A stretch of DNA of 64,000 nucleotides from Marchantia polymorpha subsp. ruderalis (lineage: Eukaryota; Streptophyta; Marchantiopsida; Marchantiales; Marchantiaceae). Positions 24,165-34,692 of the stretch are shown here, one piece after another (within the stretch, counting starts at the first letter, position 1; every line of letters starts with the position of its first letter). The notes under the pieces are model-generated. The model was given only the letters and a program-made list of their open reading frames with translations. It was not told the DNA's origin and ran no database searches. The stretch lies in assembly GCA_037833965.1 (NCBI GenBank), contig AP031354.1, positions 8,720,001 through 8,784,000 on the forward strand. Reading direction: 5' to 3'. Made by a program: the position numbers and the translations under genes.

Positions 24165-26633
24165 AACCTCCCTCCTTTTAAGATGCAACGTCCTCGTTTC
24201 ACATACATTCAAAATCCTGAACTATCAAAGGTGCATTTGCTAAATTTTTAGTTGGTTTCCAAGTTGATTCATATGATGGATAGCCTTTTCATTGAATCAA
24301 ATACTATACTATGGGATATTTATGACTTCAAATACGTTTCTTGAGTATCTTTTCTATCTCAAACTCCTCATGATCTGCTATCAAGGTTGGAAGAGGAGGT
24401 GATGCTGGTTGGTTGGTGAATTGTTTTGGTTGTGGTACATGTTTTTGCAATTGTGACACATGAAATACCGGATGTATTTTCATATGTGACGTAAGTTCTA
24501 ACTTGTATGACACTTCAGCAACACGCTTCAAAACCAAAAATGTACCAATGAATCTAAGGTTCAACTTTGGTAATTACAAGAGACAAATTTGTTATAAATA
24601 ACCAAACGATCTCCTACTTCAAAAAACACTTTTCTACTTTGCATTGACATGCTACTTTTGCCAATTTTGAGCTATCACGAACTTCTCATTGGCTTGATGT
24701 AGTACTCGATGAATATGCTACACAAATTTATTGATTGTTGCAACTTTGGTCAAAAACTCCTCTCCTTTAGTAAGTCTCATCAAACTTGAAGTAGTTATAG
24801 GATGAGCTCCATACATGAGGTAAAATGGAAACACTTTTGTGAATGCATTAACAGAATTGTTATAAACAAATTTCAAAAGTGGCAAAAGACTCTCCAACTC
24901 TTCTTGCTCTTCAAATGTGAATGCTTGTAACATATCCTCTATGGTTCTATTTGCCCTCTCTGTTTGTCTATCAGTTTGAGGATGATAGACCGTTGACATT
25001 GGTAGTTTTGTTTTGAAAAAAACTAGACAATATTTTCTAAAATAAACTAGTGACGTGAGTACTTCTATCCGTGATTAACACTTTGCTTAAGTCATGATTC
25101 ACAAAAATTGCTTCTAGTACAATTGAGCTAGTTGTGGAGCTGTTACCGACTTTGTGGTTGGCCTGATGTGAATCATCTTGCTTAATTTATCCACAAAAAC
25201 CACCACTGAATCATGTCATAACAAAATCTTTGATAATTCACATACGATATCCATGATGACATGTTCCCATCGCTGTTTGTGAATAGGAATATACTATAAT
25301 AAATTTGCTGGTTTTTTAATTACTTGCATTGTTTTGTTCACAAGCAACACAACTTTGAACATAAGACTCATAATTCTCGTGTATTTTGGGCCAATACTAC
25401 ACTCGTTGTATGCTTTTCACTAGTTTTTCAACTTCCACATTACCTGCAACCTCCGAGCTCACTCTCACTTAGGTTTACCTCAGATGGCTTTTCGGTAGCT
25501 CATCATGATTCTAAAAGACAAGGATTCCGCATTATACTTATAACCTAAACACCCTCTCACACAATCTCTCAAGGTATCACTCCAACTCATACACTCATCG
25601 ACACTCCAAGGTACTGCAAATTCGTCACTCTTTCATATATGAAACAAGTCTCTACATATGATGTCTCCAAACTTGCTTGAGAGGCTCTTCCCTACCTCTC
25701 TATATATACTACTTGAGAATTTACCATAGTAACAAATGGTCATTTCTATCTAATTTACTTTTACAAAGATAAACCATAGTAAGGTTGACTAGTTATCAAT
25801 ATGTGGCAACATGCCATTGGCCCCCTAAACCTTCTAGATGTTTACTAATCCTTAGATTGAAGTGGCGACATGCCATTTGTGACTTTTCCACTTCTAGAAC
25901 TTCCACTTTCCACTAAGTCAACATTACACTTAGTCTAACCAATGGAATACTCCTTACTTTAGTCAAACCAATCAAAACTAAACATGAAGTTCAAAAGTCT
26001 TTTCTCTTGGAATCTAGACTTTTGTACAAGAAAAAATAGAAGTGCTTACTCAAATCTTCTAGAACTTCTCTAGTTATTCCGCCAAGTATAGACATTATAG
26101 CTAAACTAGCTAGACTTAGTCATAACTAGTTAATTAGATTAAGTTATGATTTAGTCATGACTATCCTAACCATGATTAACTCCTTGGCTAATTCTAGTTT
26201 TATTTCACACATGCAATATCTGGTCTTACAGACTTGCAATGGCTGTGTCATGACTTTTGGTCAAAATCATTGTGCGCAAATTTTGATCGTGTGGAATTCA
26301 TATACGTTGTTTGTAAAACGCCAAACCTTAAGACTTCTCTGCCTTTCCAGTTTGTAGTGATTGAGTGATGTCTTCCTCCTCCTTTGTGGCTTGTGTCATC
26401 TTGCTCCACCAATCGACCTGAATTTTCAATTTTGCAACATGATTCAAACAAGGCATGCGTGTGAGAACATCCACAAGTTGCTTCTTCTCCTTCACATACA
26501 CAATCTTCATGTTGAAGCGTTGATGCCACTCTACCCATCAAATTTTTTGTTTATACAAATACTTTTGAGTTTTCAAATAAATCAAGGGTTTATGATCGGT
26601 CTTCACCATAAACTCCTTATCGTCCAAATAATG
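24165..26633 (-). pseudogene. Copy B: decayed Ty3/gypsy chromovirus pol fragment
   Basis: Reading on the minus strand, the order is RNase H and zinc-finger region (about 26633-26240), integrase core (about 25300-24718), then the integrase C-terminus and start of the chromodomain (24564-24328). Each piece has a close counterpart in the younger copy at 27-30 kb (for example HPVFHVSQLQKHVPQPKQF here versus [19 protein letters not shown] there). Frames are broken by stops and frameshifts, so it is dead. It ends abruptly at 26633 where the LTR of copy A begins, so copy A seems to have inserted into it. A foreign block at 25450-26234 interrupts it. Confidence 0.85.
25445..26239. mobile_element. About 785-bp insertion in copy B, flanked by TGCAA
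   Basis: Compared with copy A (near 28978), copy B is interrupted after ACCTGCAA at 25449 and resumes with TGCAATGGCTGTG at 26235. The 5-bp string TGCAA stands on both sides (25445-25449 and 26235-26239), as a target-site duplication would. The inserted DNA (25450-26234) has a TATA-like stretch near 25700 but no open frame or terminal inverted repeat that I can see. Its ends are not the TG...CA typical of LTRs, so its class is open. Confidence 0.6.
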
Positions 26634-27043
26634 TGTAACACTAGGGTTTTAGAGAAAGCTCATTCGAAGATAGAAACGTAAACTCTGAAGATGAGAGATA
26701 CCACCAATGGTTCTCCTCTCCCTTATATAGCTCTCACCAACAAGTACAAGGAGATAAAATCTAATCTCCACCATCCATCTCACTCCTAGTGGATGGATGA
26801 CGTGGCGGATAACCCTAACAAGCACACGGATCGCTGACGTGGCGCACCCAACTAACACACTCAATCTTTTTACCTACAAGCACACGGATTGCTGACATGG
26901 CACTGTCAACTAACACATCCACTATGTACCTACCAAGTGCGCGGATCGCTGACGTGGCAGCTATGACTAGTGCACACTAAAGTATCTACATCAATATTTA
27001 GAGTAACCTCTACTTTAGTTCTAACTAACTAAAGATGGTTACA
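26634..27043 (-). repeat. 3' LTR of chromovirus copy A (410 bp)
   Basis: The block has canonical ends: TGTAACACTAGGG at 26634 on the plus strand and GGTTACA at 27043, which read TG...CA in the element's orientation. A polypurine tract lies directly next to it. It carries four TGACRTGGC-type sites at 26798, 26835, 26893 and 26950. A near-identical LTR occurs at 27393-27812. The 5' LTR of this copy is missing from the window. Confidence 0.88.
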
Positions 27044-27060
27044 AACCTCCCTCCTTTTAA
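27044..27060 (-). other. Polypurine tract of copy A
   Basis: On the minus strand this reads as an A/G-rich run (AAAAGGAGGGAGGTT) directly before the LTR start TGTAACC. This is the plus-strand primer position of LTR retrotransposons. The same string stands next to the LTRs at 24164 and 27812. Confidence 0.8.
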
Positions 27061-30000
27061 GATGCAACGTCCTCGTTGCACATACGTTCAAACTCCTGAA
27101 CTATCAAAGGTGCATTTGCTAAATTTTTAGCTGGTTCCCAAGTTGATTCATACGATGGATAGCCTTTCCATTGAATCAAATACTCTACTTTGGGATATTT
27201 ATGACCTCGAATACGTTTCTTGAGTATATTTTCTACCTCAAACTTCTCATGATCTGCTATCAAGGTTGGAAGAGGAGGTGGTGCTGGTTGGTTGGTGAAT
27301 TGTTTTGGTCGTGGTACATGTTTTCGCAATCGTGACACATGAAATACTGGATGTATTTTCATATGTGACGGAAGTTTCAACTTGTATGACACTGTAACAC
27401 TAGGGTTTAGAGAGAAGTTCACTCGAAGATAGAAACGTAAACTCTGAAGATGAGAGATACCAACAATGGTTCTCCTCTCCCTTATATAGCTCTCACCAAC
27501 AAGTACAAGGTGATAAGATCTAATCCTCATCATCCATCCCACTCCTAGTGGATGGATGACATGGCGGATAACCCTAACAAGCACACGGATCGCTGACGTG
27601 GCGCACCCAACTAACACACTAACTAACACACTCAATCCTTACCTACAAGCACACGGATTGCTGACGTGGCACTGTCAACTAACACATCCACTATGTACCT
27701 ACCAAGTGCGCGGATCGCTGACGTGGCAGGTATGACTAGTGCACACTAAAGTATCTATATCAATATTCAGAGTAACCTCTACTTTAGTTCTAACTAACTA
27801 AAGATGGTTACAAACCTCCCTCCTTTTAAGATGCAACTAAGACACTAACTAACACATTCAATCCTTACCTACAAGCACACGGATTGCTGACGTGGCACTG
27901 TCAACTAACACATCCACTCTGTACCTACCAAGTGCGCGGATCGCTGACGTGGCAGGTATGACTAGTGCACACTAAAGTATCTATATCAATATTCAAAGTA
28001 ACCTCTACTTTAGTTCTAACTAACTAAAGATAGTTACAGACACTTCACCAACACGCTTCAAAACCAAAAATTGACCAATGAATCTAGGGTTCAACTTTGG
28101 TGTTCCTACAAGAGACAAATTCGTTGTAGATAACCAAACATGATCTCCAACCTCAAAAACCACTTCTCTACAATGAGCATCGGCATGCTGCTTTTGCCGA
28201 TTTTGAGCTATCACCAACTTCTCCTTGGCCTGATGTAGTCCTCGGTGAATATGCTCCACAAATTTGTTCACTGTTGCAACTTTGGTCGAAAACTCCTCTC
28301 CTTTAGGAAGTCTCATCAAACTTGAAGGAGTTATAGGATGAGCTCCATACATAAGAAAAAATGAAGACACTTTTGTGGATGCATTAACAGAATTGTTATA
28401 TGCAAATTCCACAAGTGGCAAAAGGTGGTCCCACTCTTCTTGCTCTTCTAATGTGAATGCTCGTAGCATATCCTCTATGGTTCTATTTGCCCTTTTAGTT
28501 TGTCCATCAGTTTGAGGGTGATAGGCCGTTAACATAGCTAGTTTTGTTTCGAAAAAACTAAACAAAGTTTTCCAAAATAAACTAGTGAAGTGAGTACCTC
28601 TATCCGTGATTAACACTTTGCTTAAGCCATGATTCACAAAAACTGCGTCTAGATACAATTGAGCTAGTTGTGGAGCTGCTACTGTTTTTGTGGTTGGCCT
28701 GATGTGAATCATCTTGCTCAATTTGTCTACAAAAACCAGTGAATCATGTCATAACGAAGTCCTTGGTAACTCACACACAAGATCCATGGTGACATGTTTT
28801 CACCGTTGTTCGGGAATAGGAAGAGGGTGTAATAAACCCGCTGGTTTTTTATTACTTGCCTTGTTTTGTTGACAAGCAGCACAACTTCGAACATAAGACT
28901 CCACATCCTCACGTATTTTGGGCCAATAGTACACTCGTTGTATACTCTCCACGGTTTTCTCCACTCCCACATGACCTGCAATGGCTATATCATGACTTTC
29001 TGCCAAAATCATTGTGCGCAAATTGTGATCTTGTGGAATCCATATACGCTGATTGTAAAACGCCAAACCTCGAGATTTCTCTGCCTTTCCAGTTTGTAGT
29101 GCCCGAGTGATCTCTTCATCCTCCTTTGTGGCTTGTGACATCTTGCTCCACCAATCTGCCTGAATTTTCACTTCTGCAACATGATTCAAACAAGGCATGC
29201 GTGTGAGAGCATCTGCAAGTTGCTTCTTTCCCTCCACGTACACAATCTTCATGTTGAAGCGTTGACGCCACTCTGCCCATCGAATTTGTCGTTTGGACAG
29301 ATCCTTCTGAGTTTCCAAATAAACCAAGGGTTTATGATCAGTCTCCACCACAAGTAATGCTTCCAATGTTTGGTTGCCAACACGATGGCTAACTCCTCCC
29401 GTTCTGTCGTGTGATAATTTTGTTCCGCCGCCACCAACTTTTGAGAATAGAAAACAACTGGATGCCATCCATCCTCGCATTCTTGTTGAAGTATGCCACC
29501 TACTGTTGTACCTGATGCGTCAGTGGCCAACTTGATAGAACGGTTAGGATCATACCACTTGAGAATAGGTGCGTGTAACAAAGCATCTTTCAATGCTTGA
29601 AAAGTTAACTCTTGAGTTGTTCCCCATCTCCATTTTTGACCTTTCACTAACATGGAAGTCAAGGCCTAAGCTAGGCGAGCAAAACCTTTCACAAATCTAC
29701 GATAGAATCCAGTGAGCCTTAGAAAACTCTTCAATTGAGTTTGATCCTCAGGTGCTATCCATTTCTGAATGGCATCTATCTTCTCACTCATCACTTGGAT
29801 TCCTGTAGCTGTAACTCTATGACCCAAGTAGTCTACTTCTCACTTGCCAAATTCACATTTTGAAGCTTTGGCATACAATTGATTGTCTCTTAAAACTCGA
29901 AGTACCTCTCGTAAATGACTTTTATGATCACTCAAAGTTTTGCTATACACCAATATATCATCTAGAAAAACAATGACAGATTTATCTAGATAAGGACGAA

Positions 30001-30415
30001 AGATATCGTTCATCAATCCCATGAATGTAGCCGGTGCATTAGTAAGACCAAAAGGCATCACTAGATACTCAAAGTGTCCATACCTAGTACGAAAAGCTGT
30101 CTTGTGAACATCTTCATCTGCAATTGGAATTTGATTGTAGCCGCTTCTCAGATCTAGCTTGGTGAAGTACTTCGCTCCTTGAAGTTGATCAAACAAATCA
30201 TCTATACGAGGTAATAGATTTTTTTTTTTCACCGTTTGCTGATTCAACCCGCGATAATCAATACATAGTCTCATGGATCCATCCTTCTTCTTCACAAAGA
30301 ATACTGGAGCTCCATAAGGTGAAACACTTGGTTGAATGAATCCCTTGCTCAACATCTCCTCCACTTGAGCTTTGCATTCTTCCAATTTGTTTGGAGCCAA
30401 ACGATTGATTTGATC
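27060..30415 (-). pseudogene. Copy A: Ty3/gypsy chromovirus pol, disabled and 5'-truncated
   Basis: Minus-strand order is reverse transcriptase (about 30410-29840, with [15 protein letters not shown] and FLDDILVYS), RNase H (about 29660-29250, with LATDASG and TDHKPLVY), integrase HHCC finger (HDIAIAGHVG ... CAACQ, near 28900), integrase core (28721-28040, with ITDRGTHF and RTIEDML), then a C-terminal chromodomain (27390-27060, with [19 protein letters not shown]). The chromodomain places it among chromoviruses. It is dead: a TGA after the reverse transcriptase block, a TAG near 29667, frameshifts near 29345 and 28780, and an insertion at 27393-28038 that splits the integrase. Gag, protease and the 5' LTR are absent; similarity stops near 30415. 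Confidence 0.92.
27388..28043 (-). mobile_element. Internally deleted LTR element inside copy A, TSD GACAC
   Basis: The integrase coding sequence of copy A is cut by a 646-bp insertion at 27393-28038 flanked by GACAC (27388-27392 and 28039-28043). Copy B shows the uninterrupted site. The insert contains a full LTR (27393-27812), then the polypurine tract and about ten internal bases (27813-27838), then about 200 bp matching the U3 end of a second LTR, ending GTTACA. It is thus a retroelement of the same family that lost nearly all internal sequence and part of its 5' LTR. It has no coding capacity. Confidence 0.88.
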
Positions 30416-30471
30416 ACAAGATCAATTTGATGAGTAGTATATCTTATACTAAGAATCAAATGAATAGCTTC

Positions 30472-31047
30472 TTAATCAAGAAGAGTCACAATTTCACCAA
30501 CATGTCGAGTATTTGTTCTATCACTATCAGTTGCAACATTCATGAGCTTATCGCACCGGAGTTCGTAGAGACTATTCAAGATTTTCATTGTCATAATCAA
30601 CGTATTAATCACTGTGTGACGATTAAAATGTGGAATCACAACAAGATGCAAATTATCAAATATACATTTGACACAAACCCAAAAGTGTATGTCAAGTAAA
30701 GTTGTGCCATGATGTCCGCTTTCATCAAATGCCAAGGCAAAAGTCCCCACTTCAAGATGTGCTAGAATATTTACAATAATTTGAAGGTTGTCACAATATG
30801 CTACAATAATTCGTGCTAACAATAATGCGAATGTACTGAACGACTATGTGATCATTTAATCTTATCAATTTTGCGTTCTTGATGCATGTTTGATGATGCT
30901 TGATCACAGCTGCCGTCAAGCAAAATGAAAGACTTGCTGATGTGCGATCAAACAAACATTGAATCAAAATATGTTCTTAATTTTGACACAATAGGAAACG
31001 CCTTATTAAATCTTTATAAGTTTCAAAGCGTTCGCTAGAGTGATAAG
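30472..31047 (-). pseudogene. hAT-like transposase remnant
   Basis: A 116-codon minus-strand frame (30472-30822) contains GTFALAFDESGHHGTTLLDI, then NLHLVVIPHFNRHT, and later DKLMNVATDSDRT. The order of these segments resembles the RNase H-like catalytic region of hAT-superfamily transposases. Upstream (30822-31047) similar coding-like sequence continues but is broken by frameshifts and stops. A further piece with FSNVSKNVESYFDKNF lies at 31549-31707, beyond the inserted MITE. The family is named from remembered pattern only. The gene is non-functional. Confidence 0.5.
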
Positions 31048-31548
31048 CTCTTTGTTAGGCTTGGCCACGGTCCGGTCCGGACCGCCGGTTAACCGGTCCG
31101 AGATTTCTCCTGACCGGTTAATCGATCGGTTAACCGGTCCGGGAAAAAAATTTCCTCTGGCAGCAGAATCAGACTAGCGAGGTACCCATTTCGTGATTCA
31201 GTGTGAGAAAATTTGCGAAAATTCTTTTTCACAAATTGGTACAATTCAGCTCGAGTCTCGGAACGTACAACCGTGGGCTCATTTGAGTCGCGGCCCACCT
31301 CTTTCCCTCCGCCGTCAAGAATTTTTGGGTATTAAGCTCCTCCCCATCGGCCACGTAGGGGTCCGGACCGATGATTAATCGGTTAACCGTCGGGACCGGT
31401 TAAAAATATCGGTTAACCGTAACCGATACGGACCAATCTTGGACCGGTTAATATACCGATTAACTGGTTAATTTGATCGGTTAGCCGGTCCACAAATTTT
31501 CCGGATCGGTTAACCGTTAACCGGACCGTGGCCAAGCCTACTCTTTGT
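31048..31548. mobile_element. 485-bp hAT-type MITE with 8-bp TSD
   Basis: The element spans 31056-31540. Both ends carry the same 20-bp terminal inverted repeat, TAGGCTTGGCCACGGTCCGG. It is flanked by a perfect 8-bp duplication, CTCTTTGT, at 31048-31055 and 31541-31548. The 8-bp duplication and a TIR starting TAGG are marks of hAT transposons. Subterminal regions hold many CCGGTTAACCGG-like motifs in both directions, typical of hAT transposase binding regions. The element is GC-rich against its AT-rich surroundings and has no meaningful open frame, so it is non-autonomous. It sits inside the hAT-like transposase remnant. Confidence 0.95.
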
Positions 31549-31707
31549 CTTATTTCTCATCATATTTTGTATTGATAACAATTCTCGAATAATATTCACC
31601 ACTATCGAAGCTTTGATTGTGAATATAAGCTTTATGAAATTCTTGTCAAAATAGGATTCAACATTTTTTGATACATTCGAGAAATATTTCTTCTTCTTCT
31701 CCTTCAA
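31549..31707 (-). pseudogene. Second piece of the hAT-like transposase remnant
   Basis: The minus-strand frame 31707-31549 reads as a Lys-, Phe- and Ile-rich segment that ends where the MITE's target duplication begins. With the MITE removed it would join the remnant at 30472-31047. It carries no recognisable motif of its own; the link rests on position and strand. Confidence 0.3.
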
Positions 31708-34692
31708 TAAAGCTTGATACTCGGTACATGCATTTGCATGTTATCTTTGATCATGATTTTGATAAAATTCGAGATTGAAGATCTGCCATACCATGGCATT
31801 GTCTTTTCACTTTTTCCTATTGTATCTTTTTGTCACCGTGAACGCGAAATAGACATTGTACTGATGTAATCTTCTTCAAAAATACCGGGGAGCCGAGAAC
31901 CCTCTCTCTGAGGCCTTGATCGAGTTTACCAATCTGAACAGAAAAGATAGATTTGGCGTTGTTTTAATGTGAGTGATCTGCAATCCAATTTCTAATTCGT
32001 GTCTGTGTTGAAAATGAGTTGACTTTTTTTGTATTTTTTATAACAACAACCGTCAATCCAGAACTCGACATCATGACAACTGATATCATAGAATCTTTGT
32101 TTCAATGGAAAAATTGCCACGACATGAAACAACGATGAATAAAAACAACACGCTTTTAGTATCGGTGGCAAGTCCAATAGAGATAAATTTTACTTCTCAA
32201 TCTTGTGGTAAGTATGAGAAAAACAAAGACTACGTGTGTGATGGAGACAAATACATCGTGTTGGTTTTCACGGTAAATCCAATAGAAATGAAAATTACGT
32301 GGCATATTATCAATGGAGTCAAAAGCAAAACTATCTTGTGCTGAACATGTATCAAAAAAATAGTTTCAGTTATGATACTCACTACGTACTTAATCTATTG
32401 ACGCCGCAAGTTTTAATATTGATTAATTCTGGAATTCTCTAGACAAATTCTAAAATTTAGAAGTCGTGCCTTATCACCTAAAATAAGGCATGACGTATAA
32501 TACGTATTAATACATATAATTCATTTCCAAAAGTAATTGCATATCCTTTCATGGCTTGATGAGCTTGATGAAATGGATTCTCAAGCTTCTTTCACATAAC
32601 TCACAACAGTTGAATATTTTCATACAACTCTAATAGCATTGCGTCATAATCCTCCACCATGTACTTTCTTTCAAAATTTTGTGTGCTTATCCAATTCATA
32701 AAAGTCAATAATATACTTGATATTAAGATATTTGAATACTTTTTTCATAGTTGTGATTATAAACATCTTGCAGCTTTGAAAAATATATGCACTAGTTGGA
32801 AACGACCTTGCTATTATGATCATATTGTAGGATTGTTTTTAACTAATCAAATTTGTAAAAAGAAAACGAGCTAACATTGTCACATTCAAAAGCATCAAAG
32901 TGTCTTAGTAAATTTTCCAATAGAAAAAAACCCTATGTCCGTTTCATTTCTTCACTTCTAGAAGAAACACTTTGTTGAATCAATCTCATTAAGTTTTGAC
33001 ATTCATGCAAGTTTCAACTTGTCTGAAATATACAATAGATTATTGGCGTTATTTTATACAGATAGATGCTTTCTATTTTGCCAATCAATGTCCAAGGAAT
33101 TTTGTGAGAATCCACATTTGTGCAGACAATAACAAAAGTTTGATCGTAGGATTTTTTCTTCTCTCTAGGGTTTTGGAATCAAAAGACTATATCTTGGTCG
33201 TAAGAGTATAAACATGCCAGTCTCGTTTACAATATAGACGAGACTAAAATATGATCTACAAAACGTCTATATTGTAGATGTTTTCAAGATCATATACAGA
33301 AATAATCAAGTAGAGGTTTTCTAAAACCGCGAGCAATCAAGTATGAGTTGTTGATTTCCGCTCCCTTTCCGTGATTTAGATAATTTGAAGTCCGTAACAA
33401 TAAACTCGATGCAATACTATTCGTTTCGGCGATGCCGAGAGTTGAGCGGAACAGGGAGGTTGGCAAGACCATACTGGCAGCAAGGATGTCTTGAAGCTAG
33501 GTGAAACGAACAACAAAGTATCGAAAAGTCTTCTACTGCAAGACGGGTATGTCTTGCAGTAGAGGACACACCCGTCGAATAGGGACGCACACATTAAGGA
33601 GATTGCTTTAGGGTTTGCTACTATTGTCCCACACCTCGTGAAGGATTTATAATTATCGTGATAGATATTTCACTAACATTGTACTTGCAGGCCAGAGCCT
33701 TTTGTGCTCAACTTCTCTATTATGTCTGGGACTCATTGAGACATATACACTTCGATATTTTGGCCATTGCAGTTGCATCGAACGATTAGAAGTAAGCACA
33801 TTCCTTTCAAGTTCAAGTTACGTATTTGGGCGGAAGCTATTGTAGACTGCTTATAAAGTGGACATATAGTTGAAGAGTTGATGTCCAATTTCGATGGCTG
33901 CTCATCGAAAAGGATTGCAGCTTCAGTACATAAGTGATGACTAGTTTCTCCATAAAACGACATTGTTGACGTATTTTGTGAGAGCGTGGACGTGTTTTAA
34001 GCAACAATATCGTTTAAGGAAGATTAGGTCTTTAAGTTTGAGTTGCAGCCTTTCCATTAAGAAGTTGTCCAATTGGGTTACGTGTTCACAGACTGTGTCA
34101 CACAGAGCAGGTAAATCCTTTCCATCATTCTACCCGTTGGTTACAACGTAAAACTTGAACATATTCTCACCAGAAAATACTTAGGTTTGGCTTAAGCCTT
34201 TTTCCATCACTACAGTATTTCCACCAACTCAGTATTTACTTTTTGCTCCTCTAATCTATGTCCTGCGAATCTGATTCGCCTGACAATTATCTAGTGTTGC
34301 TACCCTCTACGAGTGCACCATCGCTTTGTTCGTCTATACACAACTCTATCGTACAACAAGCAGAATGAAGAAGCTTCTGCCCTCAAAACCTATTGAACAA
34401 AACTTATGCTTCATCATATCAAGATAGCAGAATTCTTCCAGAGTTAAAAGACCTCATTTCCGACTTCCTCAAGTGCAACGATAATGCAGTGATCAGTCCG
34501 TTCCCCCCTTTGCACAATTCGCAGTAGAATGTAGAGAAGAGAATGCTGTCCGGATGTTCATATTAGGTTAACACCCTACGCACAGCTCATTTGCGCTGCG
34601 TGATGAAGTACACTCGTCTTCAACCACTGGTGTTTGCAGGAGAGGTACTTGGTTGTCTGCAAAAAGAGTATATAGCTTGAAGACACTCCTGC
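31708..34692. other. AT-rich intergenic DNA, downstream of the ABCG gene
   Basis: Only short frames occur (for example plus 32105-32344, 32659-32874 and 32996-33211), none recognisable. Short perfect inverted repeats lie at 33532-33563, and a looser pair surrounds 33228-33280. The last few hundred bases before 34693 are the presumed 3' untranslated region of the minus-strand ABCG gene. Confidence 0.5.

Noticed and set aside
26634-28038. CRISPR-like array from the regularly spaced CACGGATYGCTGACGTGGC units
   Set aside because: The repeats lie inside retrotransposon LTRs of a eukaryote, spacings vary (37-58 bp), and the spacers are themselves conserved between LTR copies.
30415-30472. Copy A continuing into gag beyond the reverse transcriptase
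   Set aside because: Coding similarity stops near 30415 and the next sequence belongs to the hAT-like remnant; no protease, zinc knuckle or 5' LTR was found.
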